Assembly: GCA_026393855.1 (NCBI GenBank)
Contig: JAPKZJ010000112.1
Location: 1-64,000 of the forward strand
Length of the DNA: 64,000 nt
Origin: Candidatus Aminicenantes bacterium
GTDB lineage: Bacteria; Acidobacteriota; Aminicenantia; Aminicenantales; UBA4085
Direction of reading: 5' to 3'
Shown here: piece by piece, positions 42,365-50,464 of the stretch
Layout: every line of letters begins with the position of its first letter
Numbering within the stretch: position 1 is the stretch's first letter
The notes under the pieces: model-generated
What the model was told of the DNA's origin: nothing
Seen by the model: only the letters and a program-made list of their open reading frames with translations
Database searches by the model: none
Translations under genes and position numbers: made by a program

Positions 42365-45244
42365 ATGAGACGTACATTCCGAAGCTGGGCCCTTGTCGCG
42401 GTCGTCCTGGTCGCAGTCGCCGTCCTGGCGGCCGGCCCCGCCGCGGCAGCCAAGAAACCGCTGTCCTACAGTGCTTACAACGCCTGGCGATCGATTCAAT
42501 CGACCCAAATGGCCCGCGACGGCGCCTGGCTCGTCTATGCCCTGGTCCCCCAGGACGGCGACGGCGAGCTGGTCGTCCGCAACCTGAAGACCGACAAGGA
42601 ATTCCGGTCCCCGCGCGGACAGTCCCCGGTCCTGACCGTGGACGGCAAGTTCGTCGTCTTCACCATCATGCCGCTCAAGGCGGAGATGGACAAAGCCAAG
42701 AAGGATAAAAAGAAGCCGGAGGAACAGCCCAAGAACGGGCTCGGCGTCATGAACCTGGCCACCGGCGAAGTGACGGCCGTAGAACGGGTCAAGGGATTCA
42801 AAGTCCCGGAGGAATCGGGCGCTTATATTGCCTACCTTCTGGAAACTCCCGTGAAGAAGGACGAGAAGCCGGCCGATCCGGCCAAGAAGGAAGAGGCCAA
42901 AGCCCCGGAGGCCAAGGCTCCCGAAACGAAGCCCGGCGAAGCCAAGTCGGCGGCCGACGTCAAGAAGCCCAAGGAAAAGAAGAAAGACCCCGGCACCGAG
43001 TTGGTCATCCGGGAGCTCGCGACCGGGAGGACCGTGTCCGTGCCCGAAGTCGTGGAATATATTTGGAACAAGCCCGGCTCGTGGCTGGGTTATGCCGTTT
43101 CGGCCAAGAAGCCCGAGGACGACGGCGCCTACGCTTGGCAAGCCGCCGACGGGACTACGGTGCTTCTGGCCAAGGGGCTCGGCCATTATAAGAGCCTGAC
43201 CTTCGACGACAAAGGCGGGCAATTGGCCTTCTTGAGCGACCGCGACGAATATAAGAAGGACGCCTCGGCCTTCAAGCTATATCATTGGGTCGAGAACGCG
43301 GCGGCGGCAACGGAGGCCGTGCCCGCGGCCAAGGGCCTGCCCGTGGGCCAGGCGGTGAGCGAGAACGGGCGCCTGCAGTTCTCCAAGGACGGCGCCCGGC
43401 TCTTCTTCGGCTACGCCGACGCCTCCAAGGCCGAGCCCGAGGACGCGCCCGAGCCGGTTAAGGTCGACATCTGGAGCTGGAAGGACGCCGACCTGCAGCC
43501 GATGCAGAAGATCAACGCCGACCAGGACAAGAAGCGCAATTACGCGGCCGTCTTCCAGGTCAAGGAGAAGAAGCTCGTCGTGCTCGGCGGGCCCGATCTT
43601 GCCTCCGTCGCGGCGGGCGACGATCCCAAGTTCGTCGTCGGCCAGAACGACAAGCCGTACCGCCAGATGGTGTCCTGGGACCAGGGTTATGCCGACGTCT
43701 ATCTGATCAGCTTGGCCGACGGGTCCCGCAAGAAAGTCCTGGAGAAGTTCCCCGGGAACGCCTCGCTATCGCCCGGCGGCCGGTTCCTCTCCTATTACGA
43801 TCAGGCCGCGCGGGCCTGGTTCGCCTATCGGCTGCTCGACGGCAAGACCTTCGATCTGACTTCCAAATTGCCCGTCAAATTCCATCAGGAGGAATGGGAC
43901 TCGCCGAGCGAGCCGGGGAATTACGGTTCGGCCGGCTGGACCGACGGCGACAAAGCCCTGCTCCTCTACGATCAGTACGACATTTGGGAGATCAATCCCG
44001 ACGGCAGCGGAGCCCGCAACGCGACCAAGGGCGTCGGCCGTCGCGACGGCCTGATCTTCCGCTACCTGCGGCTCGACCGCGAGGAGCGGACCGTCCCGGC
44101 CAAGACTCCGATCCTGCTCCAGACCGTCGACGACAAAACCAAGGCCACCGGCTACTACCGGGTCAATCTGGCCGTCGATGCCGCACCGTCCAAGGTGTTC
44201 ACGGCGGACAAGCTCATCGGAGGCCTGATCAAGGCCAAGAACGCCGAGATCTATGCCTTCACCCAGCAGACTTTCGCCGAGTTCCCCAACCTCTGGACCA
44301 GCGGGCCCGAATTCGCCGATCGCCGCAAGGTCAGCGACGCCAACCCGCAGCAGACCGAATACAATTGGGGGACCTCGGAGCTGATCAAATACCGGAACGC
44401 GGACGGGGTGGTGCTGGACGCCATCCTGACCAAGCCGGAGGACTTCGATCCGTCCAAAAAGTACCCGCTGATGGTCTATATCTACGAGAAGCTGGCCGAC
44501 GGCCTGCACCGCCATCAGGCTCCGGCCCCCGGCACCAGCATCAACTTCACCCGCTACGCCAGCAACGGCTATATCATCCTTCAGCCGGACATCGTCTACG
44601 AGATCGGCTACCCTGGCTCGAGCGCCCTGAAATGCGTCGTGCCGGCCGTCCAGAAGGTCGTCGACATGGGCTTCATCGATCCGGCCCGGATCGGCATCCA
44701 GGGCCACAGCTGGGGCGGCTACCAGATCACTTACCTGATCACCCAGACCGACATCTTCGCCGCCGTTCAGGCCGGCGCCTCGGTCTCCAACATGACCAGC
44801 GCTTATGGCGGCATCCGCTGGGGCTCGGGCATGGTCCGCGAATTCCAATATGAGAAGACCCAGAGCCGCATCGGCGCCCCGCTCTTCAGCCGGGTCCTGC
44901 AGTATCTCGAGAACTCGCCCGTCTTCTGGGCCGAGCGGGTCAAGACGCCCTACCTTTCGATCCACAACGACGACGACGACGCGGTTCCCTGGTACCAGGG
45001 CATCGAATTCTTCACCGCCCTGCGCCGGTTGGGCAAGGAAGCCTACATGTTCAACTTCAACGGCGAGAAACACGGCCTGCGGGAGAGGGAGAACATGAAG
45101 TATTGGACGCTCCACCAGGACGAGTTCTTCGATCACTATCTGCTGGGCAAGCCTCGGCCGGCCTGGATGGACACCCCGGTGCCGTTCCTGGAGCGGGGCA
45201 AGCGCGACGTCAACGCCCTCTACAAGGGGGCCGAGAAGAAGTAA
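42365..45244 (+). CDS. Secreted S9-family (prolyl oligopeptidase-like) peptidase
   Basis: The 959-residue protein starts with a signal peptide (MRRTFRSWALVAVVLVAVAVLAAGPAAA). A beta-propeller region with a Lys/Glu/Ala/Pro-rich insert (about 160-210) follows. The C-terminal hydrolase domain has nucleophile S782 in GHSWGGYQ, Asp in HNDDDDAV and His in GEKHGL. It is a paralog of the 22405-25338 protein and shares the order and the GHSWGGYQ context. It probably degrades peptides in the periplasm. Confidence 0.93.
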   Translation: MRRTFRSWALVAVVLVAVAVLAAGPAAAAKKPLSYSAYNAWRSIQSTQMARDGAWLVYALVPQDGDGELVVRNLKTDKEFRSPRGQSPVLTVDGKFVVFTIMPLKAEMDKAKKDKKKPEEQPKNGLGVMNLATGEVTAVERVKGFKVPEESGAYIAYLLETPVKKDEKPADPAKKEEAKAPEAKAPETKPGEAKSAADVKKPKEKKKDPGTELVIRELATGRTVSVPEVVEYIWNKPGSWLGYAVSAKKPEDDGAYAWQAADGTTVLLAKGLGHYKSLTFDDKGGQLAFLSDRDEYKKDASAFKLYHWVENAAAATEAVPAAKGLPVGQAVSENGRLQFSKDGARLFFGYADASKAEPEDAPEPVKVDIWSWKDADLQPMQKINADQDKKRNYAAVFQVKEKKLVVLGGPDLASVAAGDDPKFVVGQNDKPYRQMVSWDQGYADVYLISLADGSRKKVLEKFPGNASLSPGGRFLSYYDQAARAWFAYRLLDGKTFDLTSKLPVKFHQEEWDSPSEPGNYGSAGWTDGDKALLLYDQYDIWEINPDGSGARNATKGVGRRDGLIFRYLRLDREERTVPAKTPILLQTVDDKTKATGYYRVNLAVDAAPSKVFTADKLIGGLIKAKNAEIYAFTQQTFAEFPNLWTSGPEFADRRKVSDANPQQTEYNWGTSELIKYRNADGVVLDAILTKPEDFDPSKKYPLMVYIYEKLADGLHRHQAPAPGTSINFTRYASNGYIILQPDIVYEIGYPGSSALKCVVPAVQKVVDMGFIDPARIGIQGHSWGGYQITYLITQTDIFAAVQAGASVSNMTSAYGGIRWGSGMVREFQYEKTQSRIGAPLFSRVLQYLENSPVFWAERVKTPYLSIHNDDDDAVPWYQGIEFFTALRRLGKEAYMFNFNGEKHGLRERENMKYWTLHQDEFFDHYLLGKPRPAWMDTPVPFLERGKRDVNALYKGAEKK

Positions 45245-45290
45245 GCCGGACCCGCGGACCGCCGGCGGCCTTTTCGTCGCCGGTCCTCTG

Positions 45291-45299
45291 TGGTATATA
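45291..45299 (+). promoter_or_regulatory. Extended -10 of the corrinoid protein gene
   Basis: TGGTATATA gives a TGn extended -10 about 35 bases before the ATG at 45334, and AAGGAG lies between. No good -35 is visible. The corrinoid gene thus appears to be transcribed apart from the peptidase gene. Confidence 0.5.
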
Positions 45300-45333
45300 A
45301 GACTTCGAACTCCAAGAGACAAGGAGCGCACCG

Positions 45334-45954
45334 ATGCTGGATAAGATTCAAGAGGCCCTGATGGCCGGCCGCAAGGCCGAGGTGGAAGCCCTGGTGGACC
45401 AGGCCGTGGCGGCCGGGATGACGGCCCGGCAGATTCTAAACGAGGGCCTGATCATCGGCATGGAAAAGCTGGGCGTGTTGTTCAAAGCCAACGAAGTCTT
45501 TATCCCCGAGGTCCTGGTAGCCGCCCGGGCCATGAACGCCGGTCTGACCAAGCTCGAGCCCCTGCTGATCAAGGAAAAGGTCGAGCCCAAGGGCCTGGTG
45601 GTCATCGGCACCGTCAAGGGCGACCTGCACGATATCGGCAAGAACCTGGTCGCCATGATGCTCAAGGGCGCCGGCTACAAGATCGTCGACCTCGGGGCCG
45701 ACGTGTCCGCCGACAAGTTCGTGGCCGCGGCCCGGGATAACAAGGCCGACGTGGTGGCCCTGTCGGCGCTCCTGACCACGACCATGATCCAGATGAAGGG
45801 TGTCGTCCAAGCGCTTCGCGACGCCGGTGTGACGGCTCCCGTCGTGGTGGGCGGGGCGCCGTTGACCCCGGATTACGCCGCCCAGATCGGAGCCGGCGGG
45901 TACGCGCCAGACGCCGCCAGCGCCGTGGACATCGTCTCGCGCCTGTTGAGCTGA
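45334..45954 (+). CDS. Corrinoid (B12-binding) methyl-carrier protein
   Basis: The 206-residue protein has an N-terminal helical cap domain (1-85) and a Rossmann B12-binding domain with D97-x-H99-x2-G102 (GDLHDIG), where His99 is the lower cobalt ligand. Then come LSALLTTTM and VVGGAPLT, typical of MtbC/MttC/MtvC and MetH cobalamin domains. It carries a methyl group between a donor-specific methyltransferase and a folate methyltransferase. No such enzyme is adjacent, but candidates occur in the window at 25513-28008 and 57442-58593. AAGGAG lies seven bases before the ATG. Confidence 0.93.
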   Translation: MLDKIQEALMAGRKAEVEALVDQAVAAGMTARQILNEGLIIGMEKLGVLFKANEVFIPEVLVAARAMNAGLTKLEPLLIKEKVEPKGLVVIGTVKGDLHDIGKNLVAMMLKGAGYKIVDLGADVSADKFVAAARDNKADVVALSALLTTTMIQMKGVVQALRDAGVTAPVVVGGAPLTPDYAAQIGAGGYAPDAASAVDIVSRLLS

Positions 45955-45976
45955 AAACATTTTTTGGGTAGCTCCC

Positions 45977-46252
45977 ATCTCCGGGAAATTGCCGCGGTTC
46001 GGGGTGTTGGCCAACGGCGAAATAGCGAGGGCGGCGCCTTTTTCCACAACTCTCTGAGGGAACCTGGCTTTGGCCAGGCGCCGAGGGCTGTTTGAGCACG
46101 CAACCATCTGACGGAATCGAAACGGAGTGGGTAGTCTCCAAGATCGGGAGATCTCGAATGCGCAGTTCCGAGGCGCCGAAGAGAGCTGTGGGAAAAGGCG
46201 AGTAGAGCCCGAAGCCGCCGGGCCAATACTCCGAGCCGCGTTTCCCGGAGAT
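45977..46252. repeat. Long imperfect inverted-repeat element in a convergent gap
   Basis: Two arms, 45977-46055 and 46180-46252, are inverted copies with small gaps. Both begin with ATCTCCGGGAAA at the outer end, share a CGCGG-n-TCGG-n-GT-n-TTGGCC block and end in CTCTCT; the inner 21 bases match at 19 positions. The core between them is about 124 bases. The right arm reaches the stop codon of the DMT permease gene. No open frame in it looks like a real protein. It may be a MITE-like element or a structured RNA/terminator. Confidence 0.7.
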
Positions 46253-47169
46253 CAGAGGGCGGCCGAGACCAGCACGGCGCCGATAAAGGCCAGGGCGACC
46301 GCGAGAATTTTTCGCGGTGTCGGCTTCTCTTTCAAGAACAGCGCCGCCAGCACGAAGATGAAGATCGTGCTGAGCTGATTGAGGGCCGAGGCGATCGAAG
46401 CCTGGGTCAGGCGCATCCCGGCCAACCAAAGGGTGTTCGAGAAATACGTGGCGCACAGCGCCCCGGGAACCAAAAGAACCAGCGTCCGCAGCGATCCGAG
46501 CGGCCGAAGGTATGCCTTGCGGCGCGGGTGAAAAGCCAAGTATAGGCCTACGGCCGCGCTGCCGCCGGCCAGGCGGATCATCGTCCCCCATAGGAGCGGC
46601 GTCCGGCCGAGAAGGGGCTTGACCATGACGATGCCGGCGGCCATCAGGAAAACGCTGACGATGCCCAAGCCGATCCCCAGGAAGAGGTCCCGGCGGGAAG
46701 TCCTGGCCTCGCCGCGGCCGCCGCTGATGAGCAGCACGGCCAGGACGATCAGGACGACACCCACCGTCTGGAGGGCGTCCATCCGTTCGCCGAGAAACAC
46801 GAACGACAGGCCGATGACGAATGGACTGTAGGCGCAGTCGACGATGGCCAGCAGCTCCGCCCCGAGCTTGTTCAGGGCCATCAGGATCAGCGTGTCCGCG
46901 ACGGCGATGCCGATGACCCCGCTGAGCAGAAACACGGCGTAATCGCGGACCGGCAGGGCGGGCAGAATGGGGTGGCCGAGAGCGGCGATCGTGGGGACGA
47001 GCAGGGCGACGCCCAGCAGGTTCTTGAACAGGTTGACGGCCAGGGGGTGGACGTCGCGGCCGACGATCCGGAAGATGACGATGGCGGCGGCCCAGAAGAG
47101 GGCCGCCCCGATCGACAGAAGCTCGCCCGAAATCGGGAGATGCCGCAGGGAATCGATCAGTCCACTCAT
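46252..47169 (-). CDS. EamA/DMT-family permease
   Basis: The 305-residue protein has about ten membrane segments in two EamA halves (for example ALFWAAAIVIFRIVG, VPTIAALGHP, DTLILMALNKLGAELLAIVDC). Members export or import small metabolites such as amino acids or nucleotide sugars; the substrate is unknown. I chose the ATG at 47169, giving the usual family length. No ribosome site precedes it. The divergent SSS gene starts only 31 bases away. Confidence 0.88.
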   Translation of the reverse strand: MSGLIDSLRHLPISGELLSIGAALFWAAAIVIFRIVGRDVHPLAVNLFKNLLGVALLVPTIAALGHPILPALPVRDYAVFLLSGVIGIAVADTLILMALNKLGAELLAIVDCAYSPFVIGLSFVFLGERMDALQTVGVVLIVLAVLLISGGRGEARTSRRDLFLGIGLGIVSVFLMAAGIVMVKPLLGRTPLLWGTMIRLAGGSAAVGLYLAFHPRRKAYLRPLGSLRTLVLLVPGALCATYFSNTLWLAGMRLTQASIASALNQLSTIFIFVLAALFLKEKPTPRKILAVALAFIGAVLVSAAL

Positions 47170-47188
47170 TGAAAAAGCAATTTTATCA

Positions 47189-47194
47189 TATAAT
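47189..47194 (+). promoter_or_regulatory. -10 element next to the SSS symporter start (leaderless)
   Basis: A perfect TATAAT lies six bases before the ATG at 47201, so the transcript would begin at about the start codon. The -35 is weak (TTGAAA at 47169-47174, only 14 bases away). On the opposite strand TATGAT or TAAAAT can serve the permease gene. Confidence 0.5.
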
Positions 47195-47200
47195 GCCTGC

Positions 47201-49306
47201 ATGACCGTCTTCGGTTTGCACTGGATCGACGTCACCATCATCCTGGCCTATATCGTCGGCATGCTGGCCATGGGTCGCTGGGCCCAGAAGCGCAACAAGA
47301 CCTCCGGGGATTTCTATCTGGCCGGGCGCAGGCTCGGGAAGTTCACCCAATTCTTCCTGAACTTCGGGACTTCGACCAACGCCGACCAGGCCGTGGCCGT
47401 GACCCGCGAGATCTACCGGCAGGGCATCGGCGGCATGTGGATCCAGTATCTGGTTTTATTCCTGACCCCCTTCTACTGGTTCACCACCGCCTTCATGCGC
47501 CGATCGCGGCTGGTGACGCTGGGGGATTTCTTCACCGAGCGCTTCAAGAGCAAGTTTTTGGGAGCGGCGTTCGCCGTCTTCACTCTGATCATGGCCTTTG
47601 TCGGCGGCGGCGTCAGCTATATGGTCGCGGGCAAAATGATCCAGGCCCTGACGCCCAAGCCGGCGGCCTCCTATACTGCGGTTGAAAAGGCCAACGTGAC
47701 CGAATTCTTCGAGTACCAGGGCCTGCGCAAAAAGCTCGATACCGGCCTGTCGGCGCCCGACGCTGCCCGCTACCGGGAGCTGGACGACCGCCAGAAGAAA
47801 GGCGAGCTGAAATCTTTCGTCTCCTACACCAACCCGCTCCTCGTCTATTTTATCTTCGCCCTGGTCGTCAGCGCCTACACCGTGATGGGCGGGTTTATCG
47901 CCGCGGCCATGACCGATATTGTCCAGGGCGTCCTCAAGACCATATTCTCTCTGATGCTGGTCCCGATCGGGCTGGCCCGGGTCGGGGGGTTTGCCGGCTT
48001 ACATGCCAAGGTCCCGGACTTCATGTTCAACCTGTTCGGGTCGGTGACCACCTCGGAATACGCCTGGTACACCATTCTGGCCATGATCATGGCCAACCTC
48101 GTTTCGATCATCGCCTCGGCCGGGATGATGCAGACGGCAGGCTCGGCCAAGACCGAGAACTCGGCCCGCTTCGGCATGATCATGGGCATGTTCTTCAAGC
48201 GCTTCGTGATGATTTTCTGGGCCTTGACGGGACTGCTGGCGGTAGCCTTGTTCGGCGGTCAATTACACGACCCCGATCTGATCTGGGGGATGATGACCCG
48301 GGAGCTGCTCTTCCCCAGCGCCATCGGCCTGATGATGGTCGGCGTCCTGGCGGCCAATATGTCGTCTTTGAGCGCCAACGCCGTCTCCTACGCGGCTCTG
48401 TTCATCCGCAATATCTACCAGCCGATCCGGCCGGACAAGAGCGAGCGCCACTATCTGACCCTGGGCAAAGTCGTCCTGGCCTTGACCCTGATGGGGGGCA
48501 TCGGGACGGCGCTCTTCGTCGGCAACCTGCTGTCCCTGTTCCAGTATTTCATCTCCCTGCCGGCCGTCTTCGGGGCCTCCATCTGGCTGGGCTTCATCTG
48601 GCGCCGGTTGACGAAACCGGCGGTCATCGTCCAGATCTTCGTCTGCTTCACCATCTACGCCGTGGTTCCCAACGTCTTCCAATCTTGGACCTGGGCCCGG
48701 ACCAACCCGGCCTTCCTGGCCGAGACGAGGCCGAAGACGGTCACGATCCGGACCGCGGCCCTGCAGGAGGACGTCCGCGAGGGGCGGGCCGGCATCCTGG
48801 GGCAGAAGATCGAGCGGCCTCATGTCATCGAGCCGGCGGCCGTTTTCTACGACAAGGTTGCCCGCCGCAATCCGGAAGACCCCTCTTCGCCCAAGATCGG
48901 GCTGGGGCGGTTCAACGCCGAGATCTGGGTCATGAGCTGGCTGGGAATTGATTTTTCGGGCTGGACCAAGGCCCAGCTTTCCGCTGCCCGGTTCGGCTTC
49001 GACGCATTGTTCCCCTTCCTCCTGCTCTTCCTGATCAGCCTGGCCACCCGGCCGGTGCCCAAAACGCACCTGGACCGATTCTTCGGCAAGCTCCATACGC
49101 CCATTCAGCCGACTCTGGAAGCTGACAGCCTGGCCGTGGAGGCAGCGGCGAACGAGCCGGAAAGGATCGGGCGCCTAAAGATCTGGCCGAAGTCGAGCTG
49201 GGAGATTCTCAAGCCGACCCGGATGGACATCATCGGCTTCGGCGGAAGCTGGATCCTGGTCGGCGTCATCATCCTGCTGCTCTGGCTTATGGTCAGCATC
49301 CGTTGA
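47201..49306 (+). CDS. Sodium:solute symporter with two large hydrophilic insertions
   Basis: The 701-residue protein is an SSS-family carrier (DFYLAGRRLGKFTQFFLNFGTSTNADQ). It is longer than the usual 480-600 residues. One soluble insertion lies at about 155-205 (ALTPKPAASYTAVEKANVTEF...). Another lies at about 505-600, between late membrane segments. The last membrane segment (GSWILVGVIILLLWLMVSI) ends the protein. The start has no ribosome site. RlmN follows four bases later. The substrate is unknown. Confidence 0.87.
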   Translation: MTVFGLHWIDVTIILAYIVGMLAMGRWAQKRNKTSGDFYLAGRRLGKFTQFFLNFGTSTNADQAVAVTREIYRQGIGGMWIQYLVLFLTPFYWFTTAFMRRSRLVTLGDFFTERFKSKFLGAAFAVFTLIMAFVGGGVSYMVAGKMIQALTPKPAASYTAVEKANVTEFFEYQGLRKKLDTGLSAPDAARYRELDDRQKKGELKSFVSYTNPLLVYFIFALVVSAYTVMGGFIAAAMTDIVQGVLKTIFSLMLVPIGLARVGGFAGLHAKVPDFMFNLFGSVTTSEYAWYTILAMIMANLVSIIASAGMMQTAGSAKTENSARFGMIMGMFFKRFVMIFWALTGLLAVALFGGQLHDPDLIWGMMTRELLFPSAIGLMMVGVLAANMSSLSANAVSYAALFIRNIYQPIRPDKSERHYLTLGKVVLALTLMGGIGTALFVGNLLSLFQYFISLPAVFGASIWLGFIWRRLTKPAVIVQIFVCFTIYAVVPNVFQSWTWARTNPAFLAETRPKTVTIRTAALQEDVREGRAGILGQKIERPHVIEPAAVFYDKVARRNPEDPSSPKIGLGRFNAEIWVMSWLGIDFSGWTKAQLSAARFGFDALFPFLLLFLISLATRPVPKTHLDRFFGKLHTPIQPTLEADSLAVEAAANEPERIGRLKIWPKSSWEILKPTRMDIIGFGGSWILVGVIILLLWLMVSIR

Positions 49307-49310
49307 GGCC

Positions 49311-50369
49311 ATGACCGATATCCGCGACCTGACGCTCGAGGAGCTGCGGGAGGAATTTAAATCCCTAGGGGAACCGGCTTACCGGGCCGGGCAGGCTTTC
49401 GCCTGGATCTACCGCAAGGGCGCCACCCGCTTCGACCAGTTCACAGATTTCCCGCGGGCTCTGCGCGGCCGGTTGGAAGAGCATTTCGCTTTCGGGTCCC
49501 TTGAACCGGCGGATATCCTGGCATCCCCGGACGGCACGCGGAAAACGCTCTTCCGGCTCGAGGACGGCGAGTTCGTCGAGACTGTGCTGATCCCTTCGGG
49601 CGGGCGGCGGACCGTCTGCGCCTCGACCCAGGTGGGCTGCAAGTTCGGCTGCGTCTTCTGCGCCAGCGGATTGGGTGGATTCAAGCGCGACCTGCGGCCG
49701 GGGGAGATCGTCGGCCAGGTTCTGTCGCTGCGGGACGATTTCGAGGCCGGGCTCACCAACCTGGTTTTCATGGGGATGGGGGAGCCTTTGGACAACCTGG
49801 AGAATCTGGTCAAGGCCGTCCGCATCCTTAACGCGCCCGAAGGGATGGCCATGGCCGCCCGCCGCATGACGGTCTCGACGAGCGGAATCGTCCCCGGCAT
49901 CGCGTGCCTGGGCGCCCTGGGCCTGCAGATCAACCTGTCGATTTCCCTGCACGCGGCCGACGACGAGAAGCGCGGCCGGCTGATGCCCGTCAACCGGAAA
50001 TACCCGCTGGCCGCGCTATTGAGGGCTTGCCGGGATTACTTGGCTGCGGGCGGGCGGATGATCACTTTCGAATATGTCCTGATCCGCGGCCTCAACGACA
50101 CCGCCGCCGATGCCGAAAAGCTGGCCCGGATCGCCGGCCGGCTCAAGGCCAAGGTCAATCTGATCCCGTTCAGCCCGGTGCGGGGCCTGCCGTACGCTGC
50201 CCCGGACGCCAGTGCATGCCGGGGCTTTCTGGCTCGCTTGAGGGGGGCAGGAATCGCCGCAACCCTCCGTCAGTCCAAAGGCCGGGATATCCAGGCCGCT
50301 TGCGGCCAATTAGCAGGGGTCAGGTCTCAACATTCAACAATTCTTGAACGACGAATTGTCGAAAAGTGA
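49311..50369 (+). CDS. rlmN: 23S rRNA (A2503-C2)/tRNA A37 methyltransferase RlmN
   Basis: The 352-residue radical SAM enzyme has C110-x3-C114-x2-C117 (CKFGCVFC) and the second catalytic cysteine near residue 331 (DIQAACGQL). It also has FMGMGEPLDN and FEYVLIRGLND, all as in RlmN. It methylates C2 of A2503 in 23S rRNA, and in some bacteria of tRNA A37. The end of the protein departs from the family: after CGQL it runs on for 18 residues (AGVRSQHSTILERRIVEK), encoded by a repeat copy of GGGGTCAGGTCT at 50316-50327. Confidence 0.95.
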   Translation: MTDIRDLTLEELREEFKSLGEPAYRAGQAFAWIYRKGATRFDQFTDFPRALRGRLEEHFAFGSLEPADILASPDGTRKTLFRLEDGEFVETVLIPSGGRRTVCASTQVGCKFGCVFCASGLGGFKRDLRPGEIVGQVLSLRDDFEAGLTNLVFMGMGEPLDNLENLVKAVRILNAPEGMAMAARRMTVSTSGIVPGIACLGALGLQINLSISLHAADDEKRGRLMPVNRKYPLAALLRACRDYLAAGGRMITFEYVLIRGLNDTAADAEKLARIAGRLKAKVNLIPFSPVRGLPYAAPDASACRGFLARLRGAGIAATLRQSKGRDIQAACGQLAGVRSQHSTILERRIVEK

Positions 50370-50464
50370 CGTTTTTCGCCTGAAATACTGGCAGGGGTCA
50401 GGTCTTAAGATATAAGGTTTCTCGAGAAAGAAAATAGATAACTTATATCTTAAGACCTGACCCC
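50313..50464. repeat. GGGGTCAGGTCT repeat element with perfect 23-bp inverted arms
   Basis: Bases 50394-50416 and 50442-50464 are perfect 23-bp inverted copies, both ending in GGGGTCAGGTCT, with a 25-base loop between. A direct copy of GCAGGGGTCAGGTCT lies at 50313-50327. It covers the gap between two convergent genes. Its copies supply the C-terminal residues AGVRSQ of RlmN and the terminal GVRS plus stop codon of the RumA-like protein. It resembles the ends of REP/MITE-type elements seen in many bacteria; no transposase is here. Confidence 0.88.

Noticed and set aside
45662-46591. Minus-strand open frame spanning the inverted-repeat element
   Set aside because: It runs through the end of the corrinoid gene on the opposite strand and through the permease gene. 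It has no domain or ribosome site, so it is an accident of composition.
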